From the NCBI GenBank assembly GCA_029237775.1, contig JAQZBR010000007.1, positions 1-64,000 on the forward strand: a stretch of 64,000 nt of DNA. Reading direction: 5' to 3'. Of this stretch, positions 63,783-64,000 are shown in pieces (the stretch's first letter is position 1; the number at the start of each line of letters is the position of its first letter). A model generated the notes under the pieces. That model saw nothing but the letters and a program-made list of their open reading frames with translations. It had not been told where the DNA came from and ran no database searches. Made by a program: the position numbers and the translations under genes. The stretch is from Bacteroidota bacterium. GTDB taxonomy: Bacteria > Bacteroidota > Bacteroidia > 2-12-FULL-35-15.

Positions 63783-64000
63783 ATGGTTTATTGGTTGATT
63801 GGGGTTTAGTTGATTGGGATATTGGGAAATCCTGCAACCTAAAAATTACAGTGTCATCCTGAGCGCAGCCGAATGGATCTTATTCGTTTTAATAAACCGC
63901 TCTCCAGGCGCAGCCTGAAATATGATCAAATCATAATTTATCATCATCGCGCAAGCTATCAATAACTACAACATAAAAATCTGCGTAGATCTGCGGTCCA
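63783..64000. other. Noncoding right end with repeat-like words
   Basis: 218 bp without a clear ORF. TCATCCTGAGCGCAGCCGAA (63855-63874, then TGGATCT) resembles a noncoding word repeated between genes in many bacteria. AAATCTGCGTAGATCTGCGG (63977-63996) is another. Their repetition in this genome cannot be checked here. Confidence 0.4.

Overview
The window looks like a chromosomal piece of an aerobic, Gram-negative member of the Bacteroidota. The evidence is three secreted proteins with type IX secretion (T9SS) C-terminal sorting domains, a GLPGLI protein paired with an outer-membrane beta-barrel protein, BshA of bacillithiol synthesis, a fused alpha/beta 2-oxoacid dehydrogenase E1, oxygen-dependent HemF, and TAnnTTTG -7 promoter boxes in front of about fourteen genes. 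No rRNA, tRNA, insertion sequence, integrase, prophage or CRISPR array was seen. The lineage below phylum cannot be fixed from the sequence alone.

Layout. 1-3.35 kb (minus): a very long collagen-like Gly-X-Thr protein broken by a 5-bp duplication and running off the left edge. 3.7-7.0 kb (minus): YfiR-like / TPR / HAMP-SpoIIE phosphatase operon, divergent from an ECF sigma / anti-sigma(TonB-like C-terminus) pair at 7.1-9.0 kb. 9.1-10.8 kb: NlpC/P60 lipoprotein and a membrane protein split over two overlapping frames. 10.9-16.0 kb: giant T9SS type-B cargo with 498-bp internal repeats. 16.2-20.4 kb: guaA - LysM/periplasmic-binding - hemF operon. 20.5-26.8 kb: T9SS type-A cargo, TPR lipoprotein, recA, bcp, nth and a GDPD-like lipoprotein. 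26.8-33.1 kb: four-gene TPR/phosphatase signalling operon. 33.2-35.2 kb: E1 fusion. 35.2-41.2 kb: a 50-aa CxxC membrane protein, secreted proteins, the GLPGLI/beta-barrel pair, and an Ala/Glu/Lys-rich lipoprotein next to its decayed copy. 41.3-45.2 kb: LtaS-like phosphoglycerol transferase overlapping a diacylglycerol-kinase-like gene, SUI1, and a secreted protein. 45.2-54.4 kb: bshA and a GH3-serine hydrolase on the minus strand, with a T9SS type-B cargo and a lipoprotein on the plus strand between them. 54.6-60.1 kb: small membrane protein, mutL, two rhomboids and an EEP-family protein. 60.1-63.8 kb: orphan peptide-binding lipoprotein, mtaB and a small STAS-like protein.

How the parts work together. 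The most distinctive content is signalling. Two SpoIIE/PP2C phosphatases and three catalytic-domain-less proteins share the helical segment (DSIxYAKRIQ, then a Pro) that precedes the phosphatase domain. In the three short proteins the chain ends about 15 residues after that proline with a further conserved pattern. This suggests that TPR sensors without an enzyme dock onto, or compete with, the complete phosphatase of the same operon. A second theme is envelope biology: T9SS cargo, LysM protein, NlpC, GH3, rhomboids, and an LtaS/DgkB-like pair that could make and recycle lipid for a glycerophosphate modification. Several genes have their -7 box only 3-10 nt before the start codon, which predicts leaderless or nearly leaderless mRNAs.
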